Origin: Mesorhizobium muleiense | Lineage (GTDB): Bacteria; Pseudomonadota; Alphaproteobacteria; Rhizobiales; Rhizobiaceae | Assembly: GCF_900099905.1 (NCBI RefSeq) | Contig: NZ_FNEE01000026.1 | Coordinates: 17,509-81,508, forward strand | Length of the DNA: 64,000 bases | Reading direction: 5' to 3' | Shown here: piece after piece, positions 22,941 to 32,260 of the stretch | Layout: each line of letters begins with the position of its first letter | Position numbering within the stretch: the first letter of the stretch is position 1 | Translations under genes and position numbers: made by a program | The notes under the pieces: generated by a model | The model's input: the letters and a program-made list of their open reading frames with translations, nothing else | Told to the model about the DNA's origin: nothing | The model's database searches: none

Positions 22941-25182
22941 TATCGACCACCAGCCGCTTGGCTGTGACGATAGTCGTGCAGGTAAGGCTAAGCGCAAGTT
23001 TGCCCGCGTTGTTTATCAATGTCACAGCGCTAATAGTGCCGATGTGCGAGGGAACGCTCGTGTTGGGGATGATGCTGAAAGTCGTCCCATCAAATGACAC
23101 CATAAGGCTAGTGTGGAAGGCGTGATTGTTGTTGTTCAGCCGCAGCGAAATGCGCGCGAGAAGCCTTGTCGGCATGTCCATCAGATCGATAACCTGCGCC
23201 CCGGCATCGGTGAGGGTCAATAGCTTCTGGAACTGTAGATGGCGGATGGTGACGCCGTGATTGATGGTCGTGCCGACGTAATCCAAGAGGCCGGTCGGGA
23301 CCGTGTTGGTAATGATACTTTCGAGTTCGCTGTTGTTGCTTGCGCGCACTAAAGTCGGGCAATCGGTTGCGAGTATCTCGCCACGAACAATCGCTCCAGC
23401 CGTGAGGTTGATGGCGAAGTCGCAGTCTTTGGCGTAGCCGTTCTGGATGCTGCACACTTCAACTGCGGAGCCGCCGCCGATGTTGAAGCCGTATTCGAAG
23501 CCATGCGCCCGGATATTCGAAAAGTTACAGGCAGGCGCAGAGCCATGTTCTGTTGCAAGGACATAGACGCCATAAAAGCCCGCTTTCGTCCCTGTCGGAT
23601 GGCTCGGGTGAGCGATGTTGTGCTTGACGACAAGATTGGAAACGTTGATGCCTTCCGATGGGCCTTGGCCGCCGCTCTCGGCGGAACGGGAAATGTATAG
23701 TCCGTGATCGATAGTCTCGCGGACGGTCACGTTCGATATCTGGCCCTCGCGCTGCTCATCCTCGATGTGAATGGCCTCAGAGCGGGTATACTTGATGATG
23801 GTGTCGGCCAGCAGCCAGCCCTTTGTCCCGGCCACGCTCACGCCAAAACCGGAGCCGGGGAAAGCCGACCCGTTGCCCGTCTCCATGATGTTGCCGTGCA
23901 TCAGGAAGTTCTGCGCATTCGCGTTGAAATGGTTGAGCGCGATCACGTCGGCACGATTGGAGTACATAAAGCTCGACGTAATAATTACGTCTTTAAGGTT
24001 GGTGTCGCTGGCATCGTCGGAGAGAATACAGTACGACGCAGCCTTCAAGTCAGCGTACCCAAAGATTATCTTACTGGCCGCGCTGGAGCTATCGTTGACC
24101 GCCTGACCATCCAGAGACTCGGCGCGACCGGAGAAGCGATAGAACTCCGTGTTGTTCCCGATACTAATTGCTGGATTGTTGGCGGCTCCGTTGTCTACTA
24201 TGCGTTCATCAACAACGACGTTGCTGACGGAATTGATCGTGTTGACAAGATACCTTTTAGACGCAGCGGCGCGGAGGGCTATAGCGTTTCGCACTGCCGT
24301 ATTGTCATTCGTGATCTCGTCGCCTACTGCGCCGAGCATGTCCGCCGTAGTATTCTGCCCCTCAGAAAGCTGCCACCACGCGCCATCCAGGCTTTGGATT
24401 TTTCCGTTTCCGGCCGCTGGCTCAGCGCCAACCCTTTTGAATATCGCCTTACCGCCATCGCCAGCGGCAAAATATCCAGTCACTTCGATTGACTGGACCG
24501 CAACATTCACGGTCGCAGCTTCGACCCCCGCTTTGCTGTTATAGCGGGCGACAACAACCGTCTCCGCCGCACCCTCAGCGGCATCGCGAGCAGCTTCCGC
24601 CGCCGCCACCTGGGCGGGCACGGCAAGGATTTCGTCGGAAAGCCCCGCGACTATATTGATGTTGGCTGTGTTGTCAGCGACCGCCGTTACATCGTCGGCG
24701 ATCCCCGCAACCACGTCGATCTCATCGACGCTATCCTTGAGCCTGATTATATTCGCAACCAGATCGTCCAATTCGGCGGGGTCGGAACTGATTGGTATCT
24801 GTATCGCGCGGTTGACTTGCTCCTGCAATTCCTGATCGCGCATGACGGATAGATCGGCTACCGTCTCCAACGTCTCGGCATAATATGCCCCCTGGTTTTC
24901 GAGATCGGTTTCCTGGACGAACGGAACCTTTCTCAGGATCGTGATCGTCTCACCAGCGGCGGGAGCAACGAGCGTGGTGATCTGCCCGCCGCCAGACGCG
25001 CCGACGCCTGAAGCGGTGTAATCGGCATCCAGTGTCAGCGTCGTCTCAACGCCGGTCGCCGTGACTGTCTTGATCACGAGGAGGTGAGCTTGGCTGATAA
25101 TCCGAAACTCATAGTCAAAAACGGTCGTGACCCCGTTTCCATTGTACGGGCCGGAACGGTTCGTCTCGCTTGCAACGGTCAT
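22897..25182 (-). CDS. Tail fibre/tail spike protein with beta-helix
   Basis: 761 residues from the ATG at 25182 (a GTG at 25212 is possible). Residues 1-150 resemble the T7 gp17-type N-terminal virion attachment domain (YNGNGVTTVFDYEFRI). A helical stalk follows (about 150-220), then long repetitive beta-strand sequence (DVIITSSFMYSNRADVIALN, GLYISRSAESGGQG) typical of right-handed parallel beta-helix tailspikes. It should bind and perhaps degrade host surface polysaccharide. Its neighbour is the polysaccharide acyltransferase, so receptor recognition and receptor modification are adjacent. Confidence 0.82.
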   Translation of the reverse strand: MTVASETNRSGPYNGNGVTTVFDYEFRIISQAHLLVIKTVTATGVETTLTLDADYTASGVGASGGGQITTLVAPAAGETITILRKVPFVQETDLENQGAYYAETLETVADLSVMRDQELQEQVNRAIQIPISSDPAELDDLVANIIRLKDSVDEIDVVAGIADDVTAVADNTANINIVAGLSDEILAVPAQVAAAEAARDAAEGAAETVVVARYNSKAGVEAATVNVAVQSIEVTGYFAAGDGGKAIFKRVGAEPAAGNGKIQSLDGAWWQLSEGQNTTADMLGAVGDEITNDNTAVRNAIALRAAASKRYLVNTINSVSNVVVDERIVDNGAANNPAISIGNNTEFYRFSGRAESLDGQAVNDSSSAASKIIFGYADLKAASYCILSDDASDTNLKDVIITSSFMYSNRADVIALNHFNANAQNFLMHGNIMETGNGSAFPGSGFGVSVAGTKGWLLADTIIKYTRSEAIHIEDEQREGQISNVTVRETIDHGLYISRSAESGGQGPSEGINVSNLVVKHNIAHPSHPTGTKAGFYGVYVLATEHGSAPACNFSNIRAHGFEYGFNIGGGSAVEVCSIQNGYAKDCDFAINLTAGAIVRGEILATDCPTLVRASNNSELESIITNTVPTGLLDYVGTTINHGVTIRHLQFQKLLTLTDAGAQVIDLMDMPTRLLARISLRLNNNNHAFHTSLMVSFDGTTFSIIPNTSVPSHIGTISAVTLINNAGKLALSLTCTTIVTAKRLVVDITGDTYSTKDLLAY

Positions 25183-25227
25183 GGTGATCTCGCGCCCATA
25201 GGTTTCGGGCACGATAGGAGCCGATGG

Positions 25228-28200
25228 TTATTTCCCAATCCGGCCAAGCAGGTATTCAAGGGGCGAAACGTCCTTGCCCTCGGCTTCTCGCCAGGCCGCA
25301 TCGACAGCGCGGTTGATCTGAGTGGCCGGCAAGCCGGTAGCCAGGCCGGTCGCGTTGATGACCGACTTGACGAACTGGCGGCGCACCTCGCCATCCTTGG
25401 CCGACTTCGCGCCCTCCAGGAGCGGCGTTGCCACTTCCTTGGTGATCGCGCCGTAGGAGCCGCCACCGTCGAAGCCTTGCAGCGGCCCGGCGACATCGCG
25501 CACGCCTGGGATCGTTGCCATAACGGAAAACCCGGTCTGCTTGGCAAGGAACATCGCCCAACCATCGTCGTCGTCATCCTCATCGTCAGGAAGCCGCCCA
25601 CGGATCGCAGCGCCCAGCACAGCCTCAAGCGTGAACAGGAACGCCATATCCAGCGTCCAGGACAGCGCCTCTTGCGCCGAACGCGTCGACAGGCCCTCTT
25701 GCCCGATTAAACGCTTGGCCTTGGCCGTGCGCTCATAGGCGACGTTGAACTTGGCGAACATGTACGAACCCAGCGCCGTGAACAGCCGCACAACGTCATT
25801 CTGCCTAGCCGTGCGCGAGACCGATCCACGCTCGACCGCCGAGCGATCGGCAAACAGGCCCGACGCCTGGGCGCGCTTCACCACGGCGTCGGCGTGGGCA
25901 ACGGCTTTGGTCTCATCGTTACCGAACTGCCGCAAGCCCTGCCGATAGCCGGCCAGCCAGGTCGGCACATCGGCCAAATAAAACTGAACCTTTGTCATCA
26001 GCCAGAACGACATCGGCCCAATGATCTCGGATTTGATCTCGCCCCAGCGCGAGGCGACCGGCCCGGTTTTCGGATCGGAATAGAAATCATAGATGTCCTT
26101 GTTGAATGTGGTCTGTCGCGAGGCCATGAACGGCGACTTTAGCGCGATATCACGGGCGGCGCTGATCGGGTTTTTCGCCGCTTGCATGATGCCAACGGTC
26201 ATGTCCTTCTTGCCGACAACGACCATGGACTGAGACAGGCCCGTAACCTGGACCGCCACCGTCCCGATATTGAAGGCCAGCTTTGCCGCAGTGAAATTCG
26301 ATTTGAGCGTGCGCGCCGCGCGTCCCACCAGATCGGCGGATTTCAGTTCGCCCTCAGCCACGTCCTTTAGCCAGATTTCGAGCGCGTCAAAATCGGCCTG
26401 CTTTCCAGCTTCCATGAACGCGGATCGGATCTCGCCATTCTGGAGGATGCGCCAGGAATTCGCGACCGCCTCACTAAGCTCCAGGTCATAGATGACCTGG
26501 TTGACGTGCCGATGCAGAACGGACATATCAAGCTCGACATCGCGGCCTGAGGACTTCGCGCGTTCCTTGAGGTGACCTTGCCGCGTCTGGGCCTTGCCGA
26601 ACCGCCCAGCCTGGAGCGCCTGGGCGATATCGTTGGCCGCATCGTCGCGGGCGAGCGACGACAGGCGCGGATCGTATTTCAGCGGGTAGTATCCGCCTTT
26701 CAGCGTCTTGCCGGCGATCTCGACCGGCGTCGCCTCGACCCAATCCGGTTCGACGCCCGTTGCGCGGCGCTCGCGTGCGGCGATATCGTCGCGGAACGAT
26801 CCGACGTAATCCCACACCGATTGCACGAATGCAGCGTCTCGCGCGTCCAGCGTGGCGATCACAGCCGCAATCTGAGGCTCAGTCAGCGAGCCGCGAACTT
26901 TGGGATCGGTAAGCCTTGCCCGGTTGCCGGCGTTGCCCAGGTTGAGCGCAACCGCGATCCGCTCCCACTTCGACAGCGCATAGCCAAGCTCGGGAATATG
27001 CTCGCGGACAGCCATGCGGCGGCGATCCGCCTTGTCATAGACAGCATAGAGGCTTTCCAGATCGCTCGCCGCCTTTTGCTTGCGGACGGTCAGCCGATCC
27101 ATCGCCTCATCAATCGGCGTCTTGATGTTCCGATACGCCGCGCCCATGTCCTTGAACCCGTCGATCTCGCGCAGGAGCGTTCCGGCGTTCAGCACCAGGT
27201 CAAAGAACTGGCGAACCGAATTGCGCGCCGCCTCGCGCTTTGTGCCGACGCGACCGGGCGGACGCTTCGGCATGTTGGAGTCGAAGGCCGCGACGACATC
27301 GGCGACCACGGCGTCAAGCTCGCGTTGCTTCTGCGCATCGATCAGCTTGTTCCAGCGCGTCGCCATATGCTCCAGGTTCTTGAGCGTGTCGACCACGCCG
27401 CGAAGTTCTTCGACCGGCAGGGTTTTGTAGGGACGGCGCGCCGCGTCACTCAGGACGGCCTCAGGAATGGCAAGCTCGTTTTCCCGTCCCGCAGCCGTCA
27501 CAGCAGCGACAAACGCGTTCAGCGCCCCGCGCCGGCCCTCAGCGGCCCCACTCAGCTTGCGGAAGTCATAGCGTTCAAGGATTTCATCGATAGCGCCGAG
27601 ATAGTCTATCTGGGCGTTCTCGCGCCGGCCAGCGCCCGCGATCCTTTCGCGCGTCGATTTCTTGCCGAGCTTGGCAACGAAGTTCTCCGCCTTCTCGACC
27701 TCATCGGCGACGTTGCGCGCTTCCATATAGAGCGCATGGTTGATCAGTTGGCGGCGCTTTGCCTCGACCAGCTTGGCGACCAGATCGTTGTAGCCGAGCG
27801 ACGTTGCCGTGCGCTCGCCGCCCTTGATCGTAAACGCGTTCCCCGACTTGCTGACAGCCTCGCGATCAGGAACCGTGAACGTCGATTGCGTCGTTTCGAA
27901 TTTCTCATTGTAGGCGTCAATCGCCGTGGCGACGGTATCGGGCAACGCTTTGCCTTTGGACGCCGCGCGGGCTTTCGTCTCAATGCGGCGGCGCGAGGCG
28001 TCGAGCCAAACCTTTTCCCGAGACAGCATCGCGCCAAGCCTTGCGGCCTCATCGGCGGCTTTGCGTTCGGCGGCGAGGAACCGGCTCGAGTTGACGGCAT
28101 CGCGAACGCGCATGCGAGCAATCGACGTGCGAGCCGAGGCGCGCGCCTCTTTCGCCGTCAAACCAACGCCGGTTCCGGCGACCTCGACAACCGCCTTGAG

Positions 28201-31200
28201 TTCGGCAGCGATCCATTGGCCGCGCTTGTCGGAATGCAGCGCATCGAGCGCCGCCGCCTCGACCGATCCGTCAGTCAGCACGTCGCCGTGACGCTCGCGC
28301 ATCAGCTTGTCGGTTTCGGCCTCAATCGCTTCCTTGCGCGGCGGAGCCTTTTCCATCGCCTGGATAAGCTCATCGCCGCTATCGAAGCCAAACCATCCAG
28401 CCGCATCGTCCGGATCAATCCCGCCCTCGACCGCGTATATGGTCTGCATCCCGCGCGGTAGCGTCTTCAAAACGCCATCGCCGTAGCGCTGCACAAGGAT
28501 TTCCTTGGACAGCCGGATATCGGGCATCCCTTCCGGCTTTGTGTCCTCGCCCCACCAGCGGCGATTGCCCATCCATTCGAGCGCGCGATAATAGCGCAAG
28601 GTGTTGACCTGGCGCTCGACTTCCTCACACACCTTGGCGCGCTCATCTTTGAACCACTTCTCTTGCGCGCGCTTCACTGGAGCCATCGCCTCGCGCAGTA
28701 GCCGCGCCTTGGCGTCATCTTCAGCCTGGTCGCGCAGCTTGAGGAACGATGCGAATTCGCCTGGCGTCAGGCCCATTTGTTCCGCCGTGGCGAAGATCGG
28801 CCCGCGATCGCCGGCCTGTTCCTTTGCCTTGGCGATCTCGTCATCCGACGCGAGCATGCGGTCAAACACCTCGCGAATGTCATCCGAGATCGCGACGTTG
28901 AGCCCGGCCAGCTTGCGATAGACCGAGATCAGCCAAGAACGGAACTTTTCGAACACGCCGCGCAATTCGATGGACGGCGCTTTGCCTTCCATCAAATAGG
29001 CTTCGAACCCGCGAGCCCATTGCTCTTGCATACCGACATCAATGGCCGCGTCCTTCATCAGATCGCCGGTCGTGCCATTGGCAATCGCTGCGTTCACGTC
29101 GTCGGCGGTCAAGGCGACATCGGGCATAACCCGCATGCCGTCTTTCGCCACGGCGTCAGCGTTCGCGCTCCACCAGGCTTTGACGGCTTCCATGTCGCTG
29201 CCTGCCGTCGCCTCGCCCTTGGCGGCGAGATCGCGCAGCACGGTCAGGAAATAATGCCCGCTCTCATGCAGGAACGTCGAGAGATCGGCGCTCTCGAACA
29301 GGCGAACAACAGTGTCGCCATTGCCGACGCCTCCGCCTGGGAATTGGATTGAACCGCGCGGGCCGCGCACGTCGCCGGATTGGAAGAGCAGAGCGCCGGG
29401 CTTTACTGGCTGATAATGGTTGCGCAGCCCTTCAAGAACAGCAGCCTCAAGCGTCGAATGCTCCGTATGCCCCACCGGCCCGTCAGCATCGAAGCGCGTC
29501 AACCGAAAGCCTCCAGGCGACGACATATCAGGGCCGGCGAGCGCGTAGCGGCCATCCGAATGAACGAGGCGAACAGGCTTGCCGGGCGCAGCCAAATCGG
29601 CGGCGAGCTTCTTCCTGTCCTTCGACTTGCTCAGGATTTCATCGAACGTGCCGCCCTGCCCGTACTTCTTCCCCTCATCAGCCTGATCGGCCTGGACAGC
29701 AGCACGGATCGCGGCGTCATCGTCATCCAGGCCGACGCCCAGGCTCGACAGATAAGCCTCGATTTGGTCAAGCTGCGCATCGTTGTCAGCCGCCGCCGCG
29801 TCGGCTGAAACGGCATAGTCAGGTTCGCCGCGCAATTCGCGAGCGATGGCGTCGAGCAGCGCATTACCAATGTTCGGAACCTGCCGGCCTTCCGCTACCG
29901 CGTTGCGATACTCGACCGCGACCGGATCGTTCGCCAGGAACCCGGCCTCAATCGCCGCCTGGGCCACGTCATCAACGCCGTGCTTCTTGCCGCTCGCCTG
30001 CCCGAACATGTCGCGCACGCCGTCCACAATGCCGCCGCGCGCCAGCTTGAGCGACTTCTTGCCCTTGCGCTTGATGACGGCAGCATCGAGCGCCTTCAAG
30101 TTGCCGCCTACGTCATTGATGCCGCCGTAATCGGAAATGAACTCCGCCAGCGATTGCCGCTTGTCGAGACCGGCAGAGCGGCGAACTCGGGCCTCCGCGA
30201 GCGTCCGGTTCAGCGCGTCAACGTCGCGGAACTGCATGCCCTCAGGAAGCGATCCGCGCACCTCAGGCAGCGGATAAGCCGCCATGAACTCATCGACCGT
30301 CTGCCCCGACCGCTCCGCCATGACGCGGTAGAATGCCGGGTAAAGCGTCGCCTCAGTCGTGGCAACATCGGTCGACCGGCCAGCCTCGCGCAGCCGCGAG
30401 ACCATCGTGTCATAGATTTGCTGTTCGAAGGACCGCAATCCTTCCTGCTCCAGGCGCACGGCCTCAGCCGCTTCCCACGCCTCATCGAGCGCGTCTTGCG
30501 CGCGCTCATTGAATTCCTTGGCCTCCAGCGCCGTGAACTCATTCGGATCGAACCGCATGTTTTCCATAAGGAAAGCGTCATGTTCGGAACCGGCGATCTT
30601 GGCCGCATAGGTGGCGGTCGAAATTTGCAGATCGCCGCCGCCCGCAATCGCAACGTCGAGATCGTCACGGCTCACGCCGTCAAGCTCATCGACCAGCGCA
30701 TAAGGATCGACGCCAAGGCCCTGGAAATAGGTCGCGAACTGTTCGGCCGGGATATAGACGTTTTCGACCGGCCCGTTCGCCGTCGCCGCCTCGACAAACT
30801 GGCGGAACTTGTCTGGCGTGCGATTACGCAGGGCCGACGCTTGCGCCTGCGAGGAAATATCATGAATGCGTTGAGCGGTCTCAGGGGCCTTGGCAGCTTG
30901 TGCCCTGTCCCTGTGATGCCGACCAGGCAAGGCCGCGTTGAGCGCGATCCGACCGGCCTCGACCAGGCCGCCGATAAACCCGCCTGCCTGCATTTCGCGG
31001 AGCACTCCATCAAGAAGCCCTTGGTCGACCGCGTAGAGATTTTGCGCGATAGCGTTCTGCAACACGCCCTGTATGGCTTCCTGCCCGCCCTCAAGGGCCA
31101 TCTGCTTACCAATAGATCGCAAGATCGAAGCAACGCCCGACTTGATAATCGGGTTCGCCAGTAGCCGTTCAATCGGGATGGCTTCCGTCATGCCCGGGAA

Positions 31201-32121
31201 GACGCCGTAGAACGCCGCGAGCGTTTGCGTGTCCTCATCCTTCCCGGCCTTGCGAGCGCGCGCCGACGCCTCTCCAGCGCCCATAGCGCCGCCGAACCCG
31301 GCTGCGCCCGTACCACCCGTCAGGAAACCGACACCTAGGATCGTCAGCAGCGAACCTAGCCCGGAGCCAACATCACGCCCGAAACTTTCTTCCATACCAG
31401 GCGCAGCAGGCATGACGCCCTCGCCATATTCCTGCACCGCCTGCCCGCCCGATTGCAGGCTGTCAGACGCGGCTTTCAGGACTGGCTCAAGCGCCGGCTC
31501 AAGCGCTTCCAGCGCCTCGACCGGCGTCATATCGCCGGATAGCACATCGGACAGGATGCTTTGCGCAATCGTAGGGTTGACCGCGCCTTGCTGGAAAATC
31601 TCAGCCCGGAGAGCGGCGATTTGCTCCGGTGTTTTTTTTCCAGCGCCAGCAATAGCCTCCGCAATCGGGCGACGGTCAGCCGGATCGCGCGGCGTCAAAA
31701 GCTGCCCCGCGCCCTCCATTGCCGTTCCTGTGCTCGACACGGCCCCGCCCGGAATGCCCTTGAACACTTCCTTGGTTTGCGCGCCGATAGCCTCGAACCA
31801 CGACAGGTTTTCGAGATCGTCGCGGGCGAGCGTCGCGTTGTCGGGATTGCGCAGCCACTCCGTCAGGCGCGGCGCGGATGACAGGATCGTCTTGTTCTTC
31901 TGTTCTTCAATCTTCTGTTGAAAGACATTCCGATACTCGCGCACCATCGGCAGTGGCGGAACCGGGTTGCCCGTTGCCTTGCCGAATTCGTTGGCAAGGT
32001 TCAGATCGCCGGCCAGATCGTCAGGCTTCTCGTTAACCGAACCGAGCACGACTTGAGCCGCGCCGACGCCGTTCTGTTGCTGCTTGGCTTTCCAGGCGTT
32101 ATAGTCCGCGATTGTATCCAT
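25228..32121 (-). CDS. Giant internal virion (ejection) protein, 2297 aa, with HExxH-type motif
   Basis: The largest gene here, about 11% of the window. It takes the gp16 place of T7-like podoviruses (after gp14- and transglycosylase/peptidase-type proteins, before the fibre), so it is probably packed in the capsid and injected. Long helical stretches alternate with Gly/Ala-rich hydrophobic regions (GSGLGSLLTILGVGFLTGGT near residue 250). H952-E-S-G-H956 (FLHESGHYFL) is a zincin-like metallopeptidase motif. The C-terminal third has more hydrophobic segments and a run of Asp (PDDEDDDDDG). T7 gp16 is about 1318 residues; this resembles the large polyvalent-type ejection proteins instead. Catalysis is inference. 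Confidence 0.8.
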   Translation of the reverse strand: MDTIADYNAWKAKQQQNGVGAAQVVLGSVNEKPDDLAGDLNLANEFGKATGNPVPPLPMVREYRNVFQQKIEEQKNKTILSSAPRLTEWLRNPDNATLARDDLENLSWFEAIGAQTKEVFKGIPGGAVSSTGTAMEGAGQLLTPRDPADRRPIAEAIAGAGKKTPEQIAALRAEIFQQGAVNPTIAQSILSDVLSGDMTPVEALEALEPALEPVLKAASDSLQSGGQAVQEYGEGVMPAAPGMEESFGRDVGSGLGSLLTILGVGFLTGGTGAAGFGGAMGAGEASARARKAGKDEDTQTLAAFYGVFPGMTEAIPIERLLANPIIKSGVASILRSIGKQMALEGGQEAIQGVLQNAIAQNLYAVDQGLLDGVLREMQAGGFIGGLVEAGRIALNAALPGRHHRDRAQAAKAPETAQRIHDISSQAQASALRNRTPDKFRQFVEAATANGPVENVYIPAEQFATYFQGLGVDPYALVDELDGVSRDDLDVAIAGGGDLQISTATYAAKIAGSEHDAFLMENMRFDPNEFTALEAKEFNERAQDALDEAWEAAEAVRLEQEGLRSFEQQIYDTMVSRLREAGRSTDVATTEATLYPAFYRVMAERSGQTVDEFMAAYPLPEVRGSLPEGMQFRDVDALNRTLAEARVRRSAGLDKRQSLAEFISDYGGINDVGGNLKALDAAVIKRKGKKSLKLARGGIVDGVRDMFGQASGKKHGVDDVAQAAIEAGFLANDPVAVEYRNAVAEGRQVPNIGNALLDAIARELRGEPDYAVSADAAAADNDAQLDQIEAYLSSLGVGLDDDDAAIRAAVQADQADEGKKYGQGGTFDEILSKSKDRKKLAADLAAPGKPVRLVHSDGRYALAGPDMSSPGGFRLTRFDADGPVGHTEHSTLEAAVLEGLRNHYQPVKPGALLFQSGDVRGPRGSIQFPGGGVGNGDTVVRLFESADLSTFLHESGHYFLTVLRDLAAKGEATAGSDMEAVKAWWSANADAVAKDGMRVMPDVALTADDVNAAIANGTTGDLMKDAAIDVGMQEQWARGFEAYLMEGKAPSIELRGVFEKFRSWLISVYRKLAGLNVAISDDIREVFDRMLASDDEIAKAKEQAGDRGPIFATAEQMGLTPGEFASFLKLRDQAEDDAKARLLREAMAPVKRAQEKWFKDERAKVCEEVERQVNTLRYYRALEWMGNRRWWGEDTKPEGMPDIRLSKEILVQRYGDGVLKTLPRGMQTIYAVEGGIDPDDAAGWFGFDSGDELIQAMEKAPPRKEAIEAETDKLMRERHGDVLTDGSVEAAALDALHSDKRGQWIAAELKAVVEVAGTGVGLTAKEARASARTSIARMRVRDAVNSSRFLAAERKAADEAARLGAMLSREKVWLDASRRRIETKARAASKGKALPDTVATAIDAYNEKFETTQSTFTVPDREAVSKSGNAFTIKGGERTATSLGYNDLVAKLVEAKRRQLINHALYMEARNVADEVEKAENFVAKLGKKSTRERIAGAGRRENAQIDYLGAIDEILERYDFRKLSGAAEGRRGALNAFVAAVTAAGRENELAIPEAVLSDAARRPYKTLPVEELRGVVDTLKNLEHMATRWNKLIDAQKQRELDAVVADVVAAFDSNMPKRPPGRVGTKREAARNSVRQFFDLVLNAGTLLREIDGFKDMGAAYRNIKTPIDEAMDRLTVRKQKAASDLESLYAVYDKADRRRMAVREHIPELGYALSKWERIAVALNLGNAGNRARLTDPKVRGSLTEPQIAAVIATLDARDAAFVQSVWDYVGSFRDDIAARERRATGVEPDWVEATPVEIAGKTLKGGYYPLKYDPRLSSLARDDAANDIAQALQAGRFGKAQTRQGHLKERAKSSGRDVELDMSVLHRHVNQVIYDLELSEAVANSWRILQNGEIRSAFMEAGKQADFDALEIWLKDVAEGELKSADLVGRAARTLKSNFTAAKLAFNIGTVAVQVTGLSQSMVVVGKKDMTVGIMQAAKNPISAARDIALKSPFMASRQTTFNKDIYDFYSDPKTGPVASRWGEIKSEIIGPMSFWLMTKVQFYLADVPTWLAGYRQGLRQFGNDETKAVAHADAVVKRAQASGLFADRSAVERGSVSRTARQNDVVRLFTALGSYMFAKFNVAYERTAKAKRLIGQEGLSTRSAQEALSWTLDMAFLFTLEAVLGAAIRGRLPDDEDDDDDGWAMFLAKQTGFSVMATIPGVRDVAGPLQGFDGGGSYGAITKEVATPLLEGAKSAKDGEVRRQFVKSVINATGLATGLPATQINRAVDAAWREAEGKDVSPLEYLLGRIGK

Positions 32122-32137
32122 GTCGGGGCGTATTCCT

Positions 32138-32260
32138 ATGAGAGATCAGCAGCGTAGTTGGCGCGTCACAAATGAGGGCATCAGCATTGCGGCGCTGATC
32201 CTCTTTGGAATTTGGTTGGCTGCACAAATCGACCTAGCCGTTAAGGCGCTCAACGGTTGA
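32138..32260 (+). CDS. Possible 40-aa membrane microprotein in the late module
   Basis: An open frame of 40 codons in the 128-base gap between two minus-strand virion genes, overlapping the end of the second by 11 bases. It encodes a polar start (MRDQQRSWRVTNEG), one membrane segment (ISIAALILFGIWLAA) and a short tail. No ribosome site is obvious and the gap contains no minus-strand gene, so it is either a real small membrane protein or chance. Confidence 0.3.
   Translation: MRDQQRSWRVTNEGISIAALILFGIWLAAQIDLAVKALNG

Noticed and set aside
22897..25182. Search for a diversity-generating retroelement at the tail spike, prompted by BPP-1-like head genes
   Set aside because: No reverse transcriptase gene and no variable/template repeat pair is visible around the spike.
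26572..28461. 629-codon plus-strand frame inside the giant ejection gene
   Set aside because: High-GC shadow: composition is Arg/Leu/Ala-rich without domain signatures, no ribosome site, and the opposite strand has a continuous 2297-codon gene.
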